Counted from the first letter of the stretch, positions 8,862 to 17,415 are shown. The stretch is DNA of 64,000 nt from Neoroseomonas alkaliterrae (GCF_014199195.1 NZ_JACIJE010000001.1:372001-436000); one strand, 5' to 3'. Notes: generated from the letters alone by a model not told the origin. Numbers and translations: made by a program.

Positions 8862-9506
8862 ATGCCCGAAGCCCCCGCCGACATCCGCTACGTCGCGAAG
8901 AACATGCGCCTCGATCTCCGCCTGATCGCGGAGATGATCCCGCACGGGGCGAAGGTGCTCGACATCGGCTGCGGCGACGGCGCGCTGATCGAGCACCTGG
9001 CGCGCGAGAAGGGCGCGGATGCGCGCGGCATCGAGATCGACATGGCCGAGGTGACGAGGGCCGTCTCCTCCGGCCTTGCGGTCATCCACGGCGATGCCGA
9101 CCACGACCTCGCCTTCTATCCCGATGGCGGCTTCGACTACGTGGTGCTCTCGCGCACGCTGCAGGCGGTGGAGAAGCCGCGCGAGGTGCTGCGCCAGATG
9201 CTGCGCATCGGCGCGCATGCCATCGTCTCCTTCCCCAATTTCGGCCACTGGCAGATGCGCTGGCGCCTGCTCGTCAGCGGCCGCATGCCGGACACCGAGA
9301 CCTGGAACCGCCCCTGGTACGAGACGCCGAACATCCACCCCTGCACCATCCTCGACTTCATGGCGCTGTGCGAGATGGAGGGCTACCGCGTGGAGAAATG
9401 GCTCGCGGTGGACGAGCGCGGGCTCAAGGCGCCGTGGCGGCGCTCGGTGCGCCTCGCCAACCTGTTCGGCGAACAGGCCCTGTTCCAGCTGCGCCGCGCG
9501 GGCTGA
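8862..9506 (+). CDS. metW: Methionine biosynthesis protein MetW
   Basis: MetW is a small class I methyltransferase-like protein that acts with homoserine acetyltransferase MetX in methionine synthesis. The product (214 residues from the ATG at 8862; a GTG at 8853 would add three) has the AdoMet-binding motif VLDIGCGDGALIEHL at about 29-43 and the MetW-type segments SFPNFGHWQMRW and NRPWYETPNIHPCTILDF. In most Alphaproteobacteria metX lies immediately upstream. Here the upstream gene is an unrelated hypothetical, and the 226 bases before the start hold no gene. MetX must be elsewhere or absent. Confidence 0.9.
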   Translation: MPEAPADIRYVAKNMRLDLRLIAEMIPHGAKVLDIGCGDGALIEHLAREKGADARGIEIDMAEVTRAVSSGLAVIHGDADHDLAFYPDGGFDYVVLSRTLQAVEKPREVLRQMLRIGAHAIVSFPNFGHWQMRWRLLVSGRMPDTETWNRPWYETPNIHPCTILDFMALCEMEGYRVEKWLAVDERGLKAPWRRSVRLANLFGEQALFQLRRAG

Positions 9507-9528
9507 CCACCGCGCGGCGAGGCGCGCC

Positions 9529-9918
9529 TCAATGCAGCGGCGCGGCCGGGCGGTCGGCGACCGGCGGGGCGAGATGCGCCCGGCCCCCGCCCGTCTCCTG
9601 CGGCGCGAGCAGGCTTATCGCCTCGAGCACATGGCGCGCGGGCATCTCTTCCCCGAGCCGGCGGCATTCCGCGGCGACATAGACGAGCATCGGCAGCATC
9701 GCGCAGCGCGCCACGCGCCTGCCGCCGGCCGCGGAGCGGAGCTGCGCGCCCGAGGAACCGGGCAGCGGCAGCAGGAACATGGCGCTGGCGAGGTGGCTGG
9801 CGGCCTCGGCCTCGCCAAGCCGGCGGCACTCCGCCTCGATCTCCGCGAGGATCGCCACCATGGCGTCCCTGTCGGCGCTTTCGCCCGCCAATCTGGTCCA
9901 TGAATCGTCGGTCGTCAT
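9529..9918 (-). CDS. Small protein with an internal helical repeat, function unknown
   Basis: From the ATG at 9918 the product is 129 residues, soluble and helical. It contains two copies of one motif, AECRRLGEAEAASHLASAMF at 29-48 and AECRRLGEEMPARHVLEAIS at 83-102, 54 residues apart, indicating an internal duplication. I do not recognise the family. An upstream in-frame start would extend it by 34 residues into sequence that looks non-coding. It ends 22 bases from metW, convergently. The repeat argues that it is a real gene. Confidence 0.55.
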   Translation of the reverse strand: MTTDDSWTRLAGESADRDAMVAILAEIEAECRRLGEAEAASHLASAMFLLPLPGSSGAQLRSAAGGRRVARCAMLPMLVYVAAECRRLGEEMPARHVLEAISLLAPQETGGGRAHLAPPVADRPAAPLH

Positions 9919-10473
9919 GCGCGTCTCTCGATGCCCCTTCCCACCGGTCAGCGAACAGAGGTGTGAGGTGGGTGATACTTCCTTTAACGCTGCGCTGGCG
10001 GCAGGCGACAGGGCCATCACGGGCGATCCACGCGCATTGACGGCGTTTTAACGGGGCTCTCGCGATCGCTCGCGCGAGGGGCGAAATGATGCGCGCGCGC
10101 TGTCGCTCCGCGGCATTCGCGTCGCAGGCAGGGCGCCTGTCGACCACGTCGCCCGCGGACTTCGGCGCGGCCTGAAAGGCCACGCCGAGCGGGGCGTTCA
10201 TGCCAGCAGTCGAAAGAAAAGAATGGACCCAGTCGCCGCCGGCGATGCGCGCGGCGCTGATCGGGCGGCCGCGCATCACGCCCAGTCCTCGCGCCCGGCG
10301 AGCAAGGGTGATGATCTGTCCGCCGGGTATCGAACCAATGCCGCATGGCGCGGCCGTGCGTTCCGTCGGTTCCCCGCGCCGCCGGGATTGCGCGCATCGC
10401 AACCGAGGGCGCGGCCATCGCTCTCGTTGCGCCGTGCGCGCGCACGCGGCGTGGCCGCTGGTCGGCCGGCCGG
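9919..10473. other. 555-base stretch without a recognised gene
   Basis: This gap lies upstream of the 129-residue repeat protein and downstream of the DUF2125 gene. Base composition is visibly less GC-rich than the surroundings, with A/T runs such as TTCCTTTAACG and CGTTTTAACGG near 9980-10050 and GAAAGAAAAGAATG near 10210. Frames through it have no recognisable protein similarity. It presumably holds the promoter of the minus-strand gene ending at 9529. I see no tRNA or confident hairpin. Confidence 0.5.
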
Positions 10474-11553
10474 TCAGCGCGTGGGGGGCGCCGCGCCGGG
10501 CCAGGCGAGCGGCGGGAGGCGCAGCAGCGGGATCCTCGCAGCGGCGATGGCGCCATTCGCCACGCTCACCGGCACCTCGACGCGCGGCGCGCCGCCGCCC
10601 GCGGGCGCGCGCGCCGTCAGCGCGAGCACGGCCTGCAGCGTGCCCGCCTCGCGCCTCGGCACCAACCCGCCCTCGACCAGCGCGGCCAGCGCCTCCTGCG
10701 GCCGCTCGACGGCGAGCCGTCCCTCGCCCGCCGGCTGCAGCGCGGCGTCGAGGCGCAGCACGCCGTTCAGCTCCGCCGCCAGCGGCCCCCAGCGCAGCGC
10801 GAGGCCGCCGAGCTCGATCGCGCCGCCGGCATCGCGCCAGGCCGCGGCGGCGCGCGCCGGCGGCCCGGGCGGCGGCATCGGCCCGGTCATCGCCGCCTCC
10901 AGCCGGGCCTGCGCGATGCGCGGGCCGAAGGCGGCGGCGGCAGGCACCGGCGGCACCAGCACATCCTCGGCACGCGCCGAGAGCGCGAGCGCGCCATCTA
11001 GCGGCCGCGGGGCCGCCACGGCGGCGATCCGCGCCGCGGCCAGCGGCCCCTCGGGCAGCATCGCGACCAGCCCCTCGGCAAGGATCTCGCCGCTGCCGGC
11101 CGGCGCGGCGGGGTCGAGCGGCACCCGCGCCCGCAGCGCATGGGCCGTGAAGGGCACCACCGCCGCATCCAGGCGCAGCCGCTGCGCGCCCGTCGCGGAG
11201 ATCGCCAGCGCGTCGAGCCGCGGCGGCGCGACGGCAAGCGCGACGCGCGCCGCCTCCCAGGTGAAGCCGCGGGGCAGGGCGGGCGCGGTGCCGGAGACCG
11301 TGACCGCCGCCAGCTCGATCCGCGCCTCGAAGGGCCAGCCGGCGCGCGCCGGCGGGCCGTGCTCGACCGTCCAGCCCATCGCGCGCTGCCGCGCCGTCCA
11401 GTCGGCCAGCCCGGCGGCGATGGCATCCGTCGTCCAGCGCCAGGCGAGCGCATGCGCGCCGGCCGCCAGCGCCAGCAGCACCAGCAGGGTCAGCGCCGCG
11501 CCGCGCAGCGGCCGGCGTCGGGAGGGGCGTCGCGTCTCGGCCTTGGCGCTCAT
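10474..11553 (-). CDS. DUF2125 domain-containing protein
   Basis: The 359-residue protein has an N-terminal membrane anchor or signal (residues about 18-38, RGAALTLLVLLALAAGAHAL) followed by WRWTTDAIAAGLADW and a long, beta-rich extracytoplasmic region. This matches the alphaproteobacterial DUF2125 family, exported proteins of unknown function. The position next to a gamma-glutamylcyclotransferase gene and the plsC-ydcF-ftsX-ftsE block is the family's conserved neighbourhood, which supports the call. A role in the envelope is inference from location alone. Confidence 0.85.
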   Translation of the reverse strand: MSAKAETRRPSRRRPLRGAALTLLVLLALAAGAHALAWRWTTDAIAAGLADWTARQRAMGWTVEHGPPARAGWPFEARIELAAVTVSGTAPALPRGFTWEAARVALAVAPPRLDALAISATGAQRLRLDAAVVPFTAHALRARVPLDPAAPAGSGEILAEGLVAMLPEGPLAAARIAAVAAPRPLDGALALSARAEDVLVPPVPAAAAFGPRIAQARLEAAMTGPMPPPGPPARAAAAWRDAGGAIELGGLALRWGPLAAELNGVLRLDAALQPAGEGRLAVERPQEALAALVEGGLVPRREAGTLQAVLALTARAPAGGGAPRVEVPVSVANGAIAAARIPLLRLPPLAWPGAAPPTR

Positions 11554-11621
11554 GGCGGCGGGCGGTATAGCGCCGCGCCCGCGGCGGCGCGACGCCCGCG
11601 CGGCTTCCTGCGGAACCTGCC

Positions 11622-12197
11622 ATGCGCCACGACGATCACGCGATCGGCGATTGCCTCGATGCGGACGGGCATCTCTACATCTTCGCCTACGGCTCGCTGA
11701 TCTGGCGGCCGGGCTTCGCCCATGCGGCGGCGCATCCGGCGCTGCTGCGCGGCTTCCATCGCCGCTTCTGCCTGTGGTCGCACCGCTATCGCGGCACGCC
11801 CGAGCGCCCGGGCCTCGTGCTCGGGCTCGACCGCGGCGGCGCCTGCCGAGGCCTCGCCTACCGGGTGGCGGGGCGCGAGGCGGCGGCGGTCCTCGCCTAT
11901 CTCGACGACCGCGAACTGCCGGACGGGGCGGAGCAGGTCTATCACCGGCGCATGCTGCCGCTGCGGCTGCTCGATTCCGGGCGGATGGTGCGGGCCGTGG
12001 CCTATGTCGCGAACCGCGGCTGCCGTCTTTACGTGGGGCGGCTCTCGCCCGAGCGCGCGGCGGCGGCGATCGCCGCCGGCCACGGCCAGATGGGCCCCAA
12101 CCGCGAGTACCTGCTGAACACGCTGCGCCACCTGCGCGAGATGGGGGTGCGCGATGCCGGGCTCGATCGCATCGCCGGGCTGCTGCCGGCGGGGTGA
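11622..12197 (+). CDS. chaC: ChaC-type gamma-glutamylcyclotransferase
   Basis: ChaC enzymes cleave glutathione to 5-oxoproline and Cys-Gly in the cytoplasm. The 191-residue protein has the family's Y-G-S-L substrate-binding loop (FAYGSLIWRPGF, about 21-32), the paired Arg/His region RGFHRRFCLWSHRYRGT, the catalytic Glu candidate in YLDDRELPDGAEQVY, and GQMGPNREYLLNTL near the C-terminus. It is divergent from the DUF2125 gene. Annotation as a cation-transport regulator in older databases refers to the same family. Confidence 0.9.
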   Translation: MRHDDHAIGDCLDADGHLYIFAYGSLIWRPGFAHAAAHPALLRGFHRRFCLWSHRYRGTPERPGLVLGLDRGGACRGLAYRVAGREAAAVLAYLDDRELPDGAEQVYHRRMLPLRLLDSGRMVRAVAYVANRGCRLYVGRLSPERAAAAIAAGHGQMGPNREYLLNTLRHLREMGVRDAGLDRIAGLLPAG

Positions 12198-12245
12198 GCG
12201 CCGTTCATCCACACGGGCCGTGCGCCGAAGCAAAACGGCGTGTTT

Positions 12246-13031
12246 TCAGATGGTTGATGGGCCCCGCTCCCGGTCGGAATGAGGAATGACAGGCCCGCTT
12301 TCCCCAGAGTTTTCCACAGCCTGGCCAGGCCCGCAGAGCCGGTCCGTCTCGGCCTCGATCGCCTCTTCGAGGGCCGCCATCAGCGCAGGGCGGGGCAGGC
12401 CCGGCGGCAGCGGCGGCAGCACCGCGACATGGATGGTCCCCGGCCGCTTGAGGAAGGCCCTGCGCCCCCAGAGGATGCCGCTGTCGGTGGCCACCGGCAC
12501 CACCGGCACGCGCGCCGCCGCGGCCAGCGCCGCAACGCCCGGCTGGTAGGGCCGCCGCTGGCCGGGCGCGGTGCGGGTGCCCTCGGGGAAGATCACCACC
12601 GGCCGGCCCTCGGCGAGCCTCGCCACCGCTTCGCGCACCATGCGCCGCAGCGCCGCCCCGCCGCCCGCGCGGTCCACCCCGACATGCCCGCAGCGCCGCG
12701 CGAACCAGCCCCAGACCGGCACCGCCAGCAGTTCCTTCTTCAACACGTAGACCGGTGCGGGCAGCAGCGCGAGCCAGACCACCGTGTCGAAGGCCGACTG
12801 GTGCTTGGCGGCGATGATGGCGCCGCCCGGCGGGATGCGCTCGAGCCCCGTCACCTCGACGCGGATGCGGCAGATCACCCGCAGCATCCCGATCACGAGC
12901 CGCGACCAGGCGCGCACATAGCCGATCGCCACCCATGTCGGGGCCAGCAGCAGCGGCAGCGCCGCCACCGCCGCGGCCGCCGAGCCGCCCAGGAACAGCA
13001 GATTGAACAGCGCCGAGCGCAGAATGGTCAT
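12246..13031 (-). CDS. plsC: 1-acyl-sn-glycerol-3-phosphate acyltransferase
   Basis: PlsC transfers an acyl chain to lysophosphatidic acid at the inner membrane in phospholipid synthesis. The 261-residue protein has an N-terminal membrane region, the H-x4-D catalytic motif (KHQSAFDTVVW), the FPEGTR motif and the VPVVPVATDSG block, all in family order. The start overlaps the end of ydcF by 4 bases, so it is the last gene of an ftsE-ftsX-ydcF-plsC operon. The C-terminal tail after residue about 245 is polar and atypical, possibly a lineage extension. Confidence 0.92.
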   Translation of the reverse strand: MTILRSALFNLLFLGGSAAAAVAALPLLLAPTWVAIGYVRAWSRLVIGMLRVICRIRVEVTGLERIPPGGAIIAAKHQSAFDTVVWLALLPAPVYVLKKELLAVPVWGWFARRCGHVGVDRAGGGAALRRMVREAVARLAEGRPVVIFPEGTRTAPGQRRPYQPGVAALAAAARVPVVPVATDSGILWGRRAFLKRPGTIHVAVLPPLPPGLPRPALMAALEEAIEAETDRLCGPGQAVENSGESGPVIPHSDRERGPSTI

Positions 13032-13648
13032 CCCTCCCGCGCCTCCCGCCGCGGCGGCGCCAGGGCGGAGAGCCCGGCGCGGGCCAGCAGGTAGCGCCCG
13101 TATTCGCCGGACAGAAGGCCCCAGATGCGCGGCCGCCACAGCGCGCCCGGCGCGCGCAGCGCCGCCGAGGGCACCGGATGCGGCAGCAGTTCCACCCCCG
13201 GCAGCGCCCGGCGCAGCTCCAGCATCGCCCGCGGCATGTGGTAGCCGGCGGTGACCACGCGCAGCGAGCGCGCCGGCTCGGCCCGCAGCCAGGCGGCGGT
13301 CTCGGCGGCATTGCCGCGGGTGGTCGCCGCCGCATGGCCGATGGTCACACGGCCGGCGAAGGGCGCGGGGTCGAGCCCGGCGGCCGCGGCGATCTCGGCG
13401 AGGCCCGCCTCGGGATGCGCGCCCGAGATCAGCATCCTGTCCGCGCGGCCCTCGGCGAGCAGGCGGAAGCCCATGGCCACGCGCTCGCTGCCGCCGGTCA
13501 GCACCACGATCGCCTCGCTGCGCCCGCCCGGCGGCGGCGGCGGATCGAGCGCGCGCGCGACGAAGGCGACGAAGCCCGCGAGCAGCAGCAGCAGCGGCAC
13601 CAGCGGCAGCAGCAGCCACCGCAACCGGCGGCCCGGCGCCGCCGCCAT
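13028..13648 (-). CDS. YdcF-family (DUF218/ElyC/SanA-like) protein
   Basis: This 206-residue protein has one N-terminal membrane helix (LRWLLLPLVPLLLLLAGFVA) followed by a DUF218 domain with IVVLTGGSERV, the MLISGAHPEAG segment, TRGNAAETAAWL and VVTAGYHMPRAMLEL. DUF218 proteins are membrane-anchored and several affect envelope integrity or peptidoglycan precursor recycling; the exact reaction is unknown. I chose the ATG at 13648; a GTG at 13657 is possible. It sits between ftsX and plsC, as in other Alphaproteobacteria. Confidence 0.85.
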   Translation of the reverse strand: MAAAPGRRLRWLLLPLVPLLLLLAGFVAFVARALDPPPPPGGRSEAIVVLTGGSERVAMGFRLLAEGRADRMLISGAHPEAGLAEIAAAAGLDPAPFAGRVTIGHAAATTRGNAAETAAWLRAEPARSLRVVTAGYHMPRAMLELRRALPGVELLPHPVPSAALRAPGALWRPRIWGLLSGEYGRYLLARAGLSALAPPRREAREG

Positions 13649-13673
13649 CTCGCTCACGGCAGCCGCCTCCGGC

Positions 13674-14531
13674 TCACGGCAGCCGCCGCAGCCAGCGGCG
13701 CACCGTCGCCTGGGTGGACAGCCAGGCCACACCGGCCGCCATCAGCGGCACGAGCGCGAGGTCGAGCCAAGGCAGCCCGTGCCAGGACAGGCCCTCGGCG
13801 AGCGGCCCGGCGAGGCTGGTCAGCGCCGCCAGCGCCGGCAGCGCGAGCAGCGTGCCCCCCGCCGCGCCCATCCCGGCGAGGAAGGCCGCGCGGCGGGCGA
13901 AGCGGCCGGCGACATCGGCATCGGTCGCGCCGAGCCCGTGCAGAACCAGCACCGCATCCCGCCGCGCCGAGAGCCCCGCGCGCACCGCCACGCCGACCAC
14001 CGCCGCCGCCACCCCCGCCACCAGCGCGAGCACGGCGAAGGCAAGGCCCTCCAGCGCGCGGGCCAGGGCCGCGAGGTGGCCGACCCAGACGCCATGCGCC
14101 TCGGTCACCGCGCCGGGCACCTCGGCGGCCACCGCATCGCCCAGCAGCACCGTGTCCGCCGAGAGGTCGGCCAGCCGGATCTCGATCACGCCGGGCACCG
14201 GCAGGCCCTCCGCGCCGCCGAGCCAGGGGCGCAGCAGCTCGGCCATGCGGGCGGGGTCCACCGCGGTGGCCTCGGCGACCGCGGGCTGGCGGCGCAGCAC
14301 GGCGAGCGCGCGCTCCATCCGTTCGGGGCTCGGCTGGGGCACCTGCACGGTGACGGCGGCGGCCGCGCCCTCGCGCCAGCGCTGGGCCAGGCGGTCGGCG
14401 CCCGAGCGCCCGGCCAGCGCGAGCGCGGCGAGCAGCGCCATCGCCGCGACCAGGCCGATCAGCAGCCGGTCGGCCAGCGCCCGGCGCAGGCCGAGCGGGT
14501 CGCGGGCGAGCCGGCGGCGGCGCTCAGCCAT
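13674..14531 (-). CDS. ftsX: Cell division protein FtsX (ABC permease-like)
   Basis: FtsX is the four-helix membrane partner of FtsE; together they link septal ring assembly to activation of periplasmic peptidoglycan hydrolases. The 285-residue protein has a first helix at about 20-40, a periplasmic domain to about 160, and three C-terminal helices with the MacB/FtsX-like segment DAVLVLHGLGATDADVAGRF. Its start overlaps the ftsE stop by 8 bases, which fixes the start and implies translational coupling. Confidence 0.9.
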   Translation of the reverse strand: MAERRRRLARDPLGLRRALADRLLIGLVAAMALLAALALAGRSGADRLAQRWREGAAAAVTVQVPQPSPERMERALAVLRRQPAVAEATAVDPARMAELLRPWLGGAEGLPVPGVIEIRLADLSADTVLLGDAVAAEVPGAVTEAHGVWVGHLAALARALEGLAFAVLALVAGVAAAVVGVAVRAGLSARRDAVLVLHGLGATDADVAGRFARRAAFLAGMGAAGGTLLALPALAALTSLAGPLAEGLSWHGLPWLDLALVPLMAAGVAWLSTQATVRRWLRRLP

Positions 14532-15198
14532 CGGCCACCAGCCGCCCGCCCTCGAGCGCGATCATGCGGGCGGGATGGCGCTCGGGCAGGTCCTCGGAAT
14601 GGGTCGCGACCACGACGGTGGTGCCCATCCGGTTCATCTCGGTCAGCAGGGCGAGGACGCGGCGCGCCTGCCTCGCGTCGAGCTCGGAGGTCGGCTCGTC
14701 GGCCACCAGCAGCGCCGGCCGCGTGACCACGGCGCGGGCGATGGTCAGGCGCTGCTGCTCGCCGCCCGAGAGTTCCTCGGGGCGGCGGTCCTCCTTGCCG
14801 GTGAGGCCGATCCAGTCGAGCAGCTCGGCGACATCCTCGCGCACCGTGCTCTCCGGGATGGCGGCGAGGCGCAGCGGCAGCGCCACATTGTCCCAGGCCG
14901 AGAGGTGGGAGAGCAGGCGGAACTCCTGGTGCACGGTGCCAATGCGCCGGCGCAGCGGCGGCAGATCCCGCCGCCGCGCGCGCGAGAGCGGGATGCCGAG
15001 CAGCTCGACCTCCCCCGCCGTCGGGCGCAGCGCCGCCTGCATCAGCCGCAGCACCGAGGTCTTGCCCGCGCCGGAAGGCCCGAGGATCCAGGTGAAGGAG
15101 CCTTCACCGAGCGTGAAGGAGAGGTCGCGCAGAACCTCCGGACCGGGGCGGCCGCGTGCGTCGGGATAGGCGAGGGCCACGCGGGAGAAGCGCACCAT
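14524..15198 (-). CDS. ftsE: Cell division ATP-binding protein FtsE
   Basis: FtsE is the cytoplasmic ABC ATPase that powers FtsX at the divisome. The 224-residue protein has a Walker A (GPSGAGKTS, 40-48), an ABC signature (LSGGEQQR, 143-150), a Walker B with D167-E168-P-T-S-E-L-D, and a switch His in VATHSED. The ATG at 15198 gives the usual family length. It is the first gene of the ftsE-ftsX-ydcF-plsC operon and is divergent from a zinc-ribbon protein, with 77 bases between for both promoters. Confidence 0.93.
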   Translation of the reverse strand: MVRFSRVALAYPDARGRPGPEVLRDLSFTLGEGSFTWILGPSGAGKTSVLRLMQAALRPTAGEVELLGIPLSRARRRDLPPLRRRIGTVHQEFRLLSHLSAWDNVALPLRLAAIPESTVREDVAELLDWIGLTGKEDRRPEELSGGEQQRLTIARAVVTRPALLVADEPTSELDARQARRVLALLTEMNRMGTTVVVATHSEDLPERHPARMIALEGGRLVADG

Positions 15199-15275
15199 GG
15201 GGATGTTGTGCCTGCACGCGCGCCCGCCCTCAACCACCGCTTGCCGCCGGGCCGCGGGAGGAGGATAGGAAGGCC

Positions 15276-15758
15276 ATGCGCATCGCCTGCCCCGCCTGCG
15301 CGGCCGCCTACGAGGTGCCGGACCGGCTGCTCGCCGGGGCGCCGCGCCTGCTGCGCTGCGCGCGCTGCGGGGCGAGCTTCTCCCTGCCCGCGCAGGCCGC
15401 GCCGGCCCCGGCCGAGCCGCCCGCGCAACCCGAGCCCGCCGCCCCGCCATCCCCGCCGCCGCAGCCTGACAGCACGGCCGGCGCCCCACCCGAACCGCTT
15501 CCGCCGGAGCCCGCCGCGCCTGAGCATACGGCCCCGCCCGCCGTGCCGGCCACGACCCCGGCGCCCGAGGAGCCCGCGCCGCAGCCCCTCGCCCGCCGCG
15601 TGGAGGAGGCCCCGCCGCCCGACGCCCTGGCCTGGGCCTGGGCGGCCTCGGTGGCCGTGGTGGTGCTCGGCGCCCTGGCGCTGGTGGTCTTCCGGGCGCG
15701 GGTCATGGAGGCCTGGCCGCCAAGCACGCGGCTGTTCGCGGCGCTTGGCCTGTCCTGA
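15276..15758 (+). CDS. MJ0042-type zinc-ribbon membrane protein
   Basis: The 160-residue protein begins with a zinc ribbon (C5-x2-C8, C28-x2-C31; MRIACPACAAAYEVPDRLL) of the MJ0042 type. A long Pro/Ala/Glu-rich linker (about 38-125) follows, then one membrane helix (about 131-150) and a short tail. Proteins of this design are common beside ftsE in Alphaproteobacteria. Function is unknown; a cytoplasmic metal-binding head tethered to the inner membrane is what the layout shows. An AGGAAGG ribosome-binding site precedes the ATG. Confidence 0.8.
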   Translation: MRIACPACAAAYEVPDRLLAGAPRLLRCARCGASFSLPAQAAPAPAEPPAQPEPAAPPSPPPQPDSTAGAPPEPLPPEPAAPEHTAPPAVPATTPAPEEPAPQPLARRVEEAPPPDALAWAWAASVAVVVLGALALVVFRARVMEAWPPSTRLFAALGLS

Positions 15759-15861
15759 CCGCGCCGCCCCGGCGGTCAGGGTGTCGGGATTCCTTACACT
15801 CGCCGCCCGCTCACGCTGACGCGATACCGGAATGGCTGATTTTTCAAAGGTCTGTCCGCGC

Positions 15862-15875
15862 GGCATGCGAGTTGC
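15862..15875 (+). promoter_or_regulatory. Possible sigma-54-type promoter element
   Basis: The sequence GGCATGCGAGTTGC keeps the invariant GG, ten-base spacing and GC of a -24/-12 promoter, with two departures from the TGGCAC-N5-TTGC consensus. It lies about 130 bases ahead of the PEP-CTERM-like gene, a class that is sigma-54 controlled in several proteobacteria. Such short matches also occur by chance in GC-rich DNA, so this is only a candidate. Confidence 0.25.
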
Positions 15876-16003
15876 CTATTGGTCGGCAGTGCGCAATCGG
15901 GAGTTGTGGCCGCCTGGTCCCGAGGCGGTCGTCGCGGCGGCCAGGAAGCCGGGCGGCCCGGAGGATTTCCCGGCGGCGGCAGAGGGATTCGCAGGAGACG
16001 GTG

Positions 16004-16621
16004 ATGCGGCGTCTGTTCCTCGTTCTGGCCCTGGTCGGCGGCATGGCGGCGGCGCCGCAGGCCCGCGCGGCCGTGCTCTTCCAGTCCATCCCGGACCTCA
16101 CGGTGGAGCCCGTGCAGAACGCCTGGTGCTCCTCCTGCTTCGGCGATTTCCGGATCTTCGACCTTTTCACCCTGGGCGAGGATGCGGTGGTGCAGGGCAT
16201 CACCTTCGCCGTGCTGTCCAATTACTACTTCCCCACCGACGTCACGGTGAGCATCCACGGGGTCGAGGACGGGCGGCCGGACGCGGCGCTGTTCTCCCAG
16301 GTCTTCGCGGCTGCCGAGCTGATCACGCAGGACACGCCCTTCGACACCACGCTGGTCAGCGTGGCGCCGGCCGGCGGTTGGGCGCTCGGGGCCGGGACCT
16401 ACTTCATCAGCTTCTACAACCCGGAGAACCTCGGCGTGCCCGGCTACGCCAATCCGGGGCGGTCGCTGTATCAGGAGGGGAACCGCTTCCACGAGGACCA
16501 GTCGGCCGCCTTCCGCCTCGAGGGCGAGCGCGGCACGCCGGTGCCCGCACCCATGTCGCTCGCGCTGTTCGGCCCGGGGCTGATCGGCCTCGCCGCCGCG
16601 CGGCGCCGCGCGCGGGGCTGA
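16004..16621 (+). CDS. Secreted protein with PEP-CTERM-like sorting signal
   Basis: The 205-residue product has a signal peptide (MRRLFLVLALVGGMAAAPQA), a beta-rich middle, and a C-terminal tail of VPAPMSLALFGPGLIGLAAA followed by RRRARG. A V-P-x-P motif, a hydrophobic helix and an Arg-rich end are the PEP-CTERM arrangement, recognised by exosortase for surface or exopolysaccharide-associated sorting. No exosortase gene is in the window. The body resembles no family I can name. The ATG at 16004 follows AGGAGA and gives a proper signal peptide; longer starts do not. Confidence 0.72.
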   Translation: MRRLFLVLALVGGMAAAPQARAAVLFQSIPDLTVEPVQNAWCSSCFGDFRIFDLFTLGEDAVVQGITFAVLSNYYFPTDVTVSIHGVEDGRPDAALFSQVFAAAELITQDTPFDTTLVSVAPAGGWALGAGTYFISFYNPENLGVPGYANPGRSLYQEGNRFHEDQSAAFRLEGERGTPVPAPMSLALFGPGLIGLAAARRRARG

Positions 16622-16629
16622 TCCCCGGC

Positions 16630-17415
16630 TCAGCCCCCGCCGCGCCGCGCCCCGCGCGCCTGCAGCCAGGCGACCACCAGCAGCAGCAGCACCGAGGCCA
16701 GCACCAGCAGCCCCGCCGCCGCCGCGGTGGTCAGGCTGATCTGGTCGTTCAGCCCGGCGAACATCTGCCGCGGCAGGGTGCGCTGCGCCGGCCCGGCGAT
16801 GAACAGCGCCACCACCACCTCGTCCAGCGAGGTCGCGAAGGCGAAGACGGCGCCGGCCGCCACGCCCGGCGCGATCTGCGGCAGGCAGACGCGGAAGAAG
16901 GCCCGCAGCGGCCCCGCCCCGCAGGCCGCCGCCGCGCGCAACTGCACCGGGTCGAAGCCCTCCAGGGACGCCAGCACCGTCACCACCACGAAGGGCACGC
17001 CGAGCGCGGCATGGGCGATGATCAGCCCGGCATGCGTCGCCACCAGCCCGAGCGGCCCGAAGGCCAGCAGCAGCGCCACCGCCACCACGATGACCGGCAC
17101 CACCATCGGCGCCAGCACGACGCCGAGCGCCACCGCGCGGAAGGCGCCCTTCATGCGCCACAGCCCGAAGGCGGCCGGCGTGCCGAGCAGCGTCGCCAGC
17201 GCCGCCGCCGCCAGCCCGATCACCAGCGAGTTCCACAGCGCCGGCAGCCAGAAGTCGGAGGCGAAGAAATCCGCATACCAGCGCAGCGACAGCCCCGGCA
17301 GCGGGTAGAACAGGAAGGACCCGGCCGAGAAGGACAGCGGCAGGATGGCGAGGATCGGCGCCAGCAGGAACAGCGCCACCAGCACGCCTGCCGCCCACAG
17401 CGCCGCGCGCGCCAT
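16630..17415 (-). CDS. ABC transporter permease, PotC-like
   Basis: This 261-residue inner-membrane protein has about six helices and the binding-protein-dependent permease signature: the EAA-loop region reads LRAAAACGAGPLRAFFRVCL. It matches the PotC/YdcV type that pairs with a PotB-like permease to import polyamines or related small solutes. Its start overlaps the stop of the PotB-like gene (ATGA). No ATPase and no periplasmic binding protein are adjacent, so the complete importer must use components encoded elsewhere. Confidence 0.87.
   Translation of the reverse strand: MARAALWAAGVLVALFLLAPILAILPLSFSAGSFLFYPLPGLSLRWYADFFASDFWLPALWNSLVIGLAAAALATLLGTPAAFGLWRMKGAFRAVALGVVLAPMVVPVIVVAVALLLAFGPLGLVATHAGLIIAHAALGVPFVVVTVLASLEGFDPVQLRAAAACGAGPLRAFFRVCLPQIAPGVAAGAVFAFATSLDEVVVALFIAGPAQRTLPRQMFAGLNDQISLTTAAAAGLLVLASVLLLLVVAWLQARGARRGGG

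Noticed and set aside
10017-10556. A 179-codon minus-strand frame across the gap next to the DUF2125 gene
   Set aside because: It runs into the end of the DUF2125 coding region, is Arg-rich and has no family motif.
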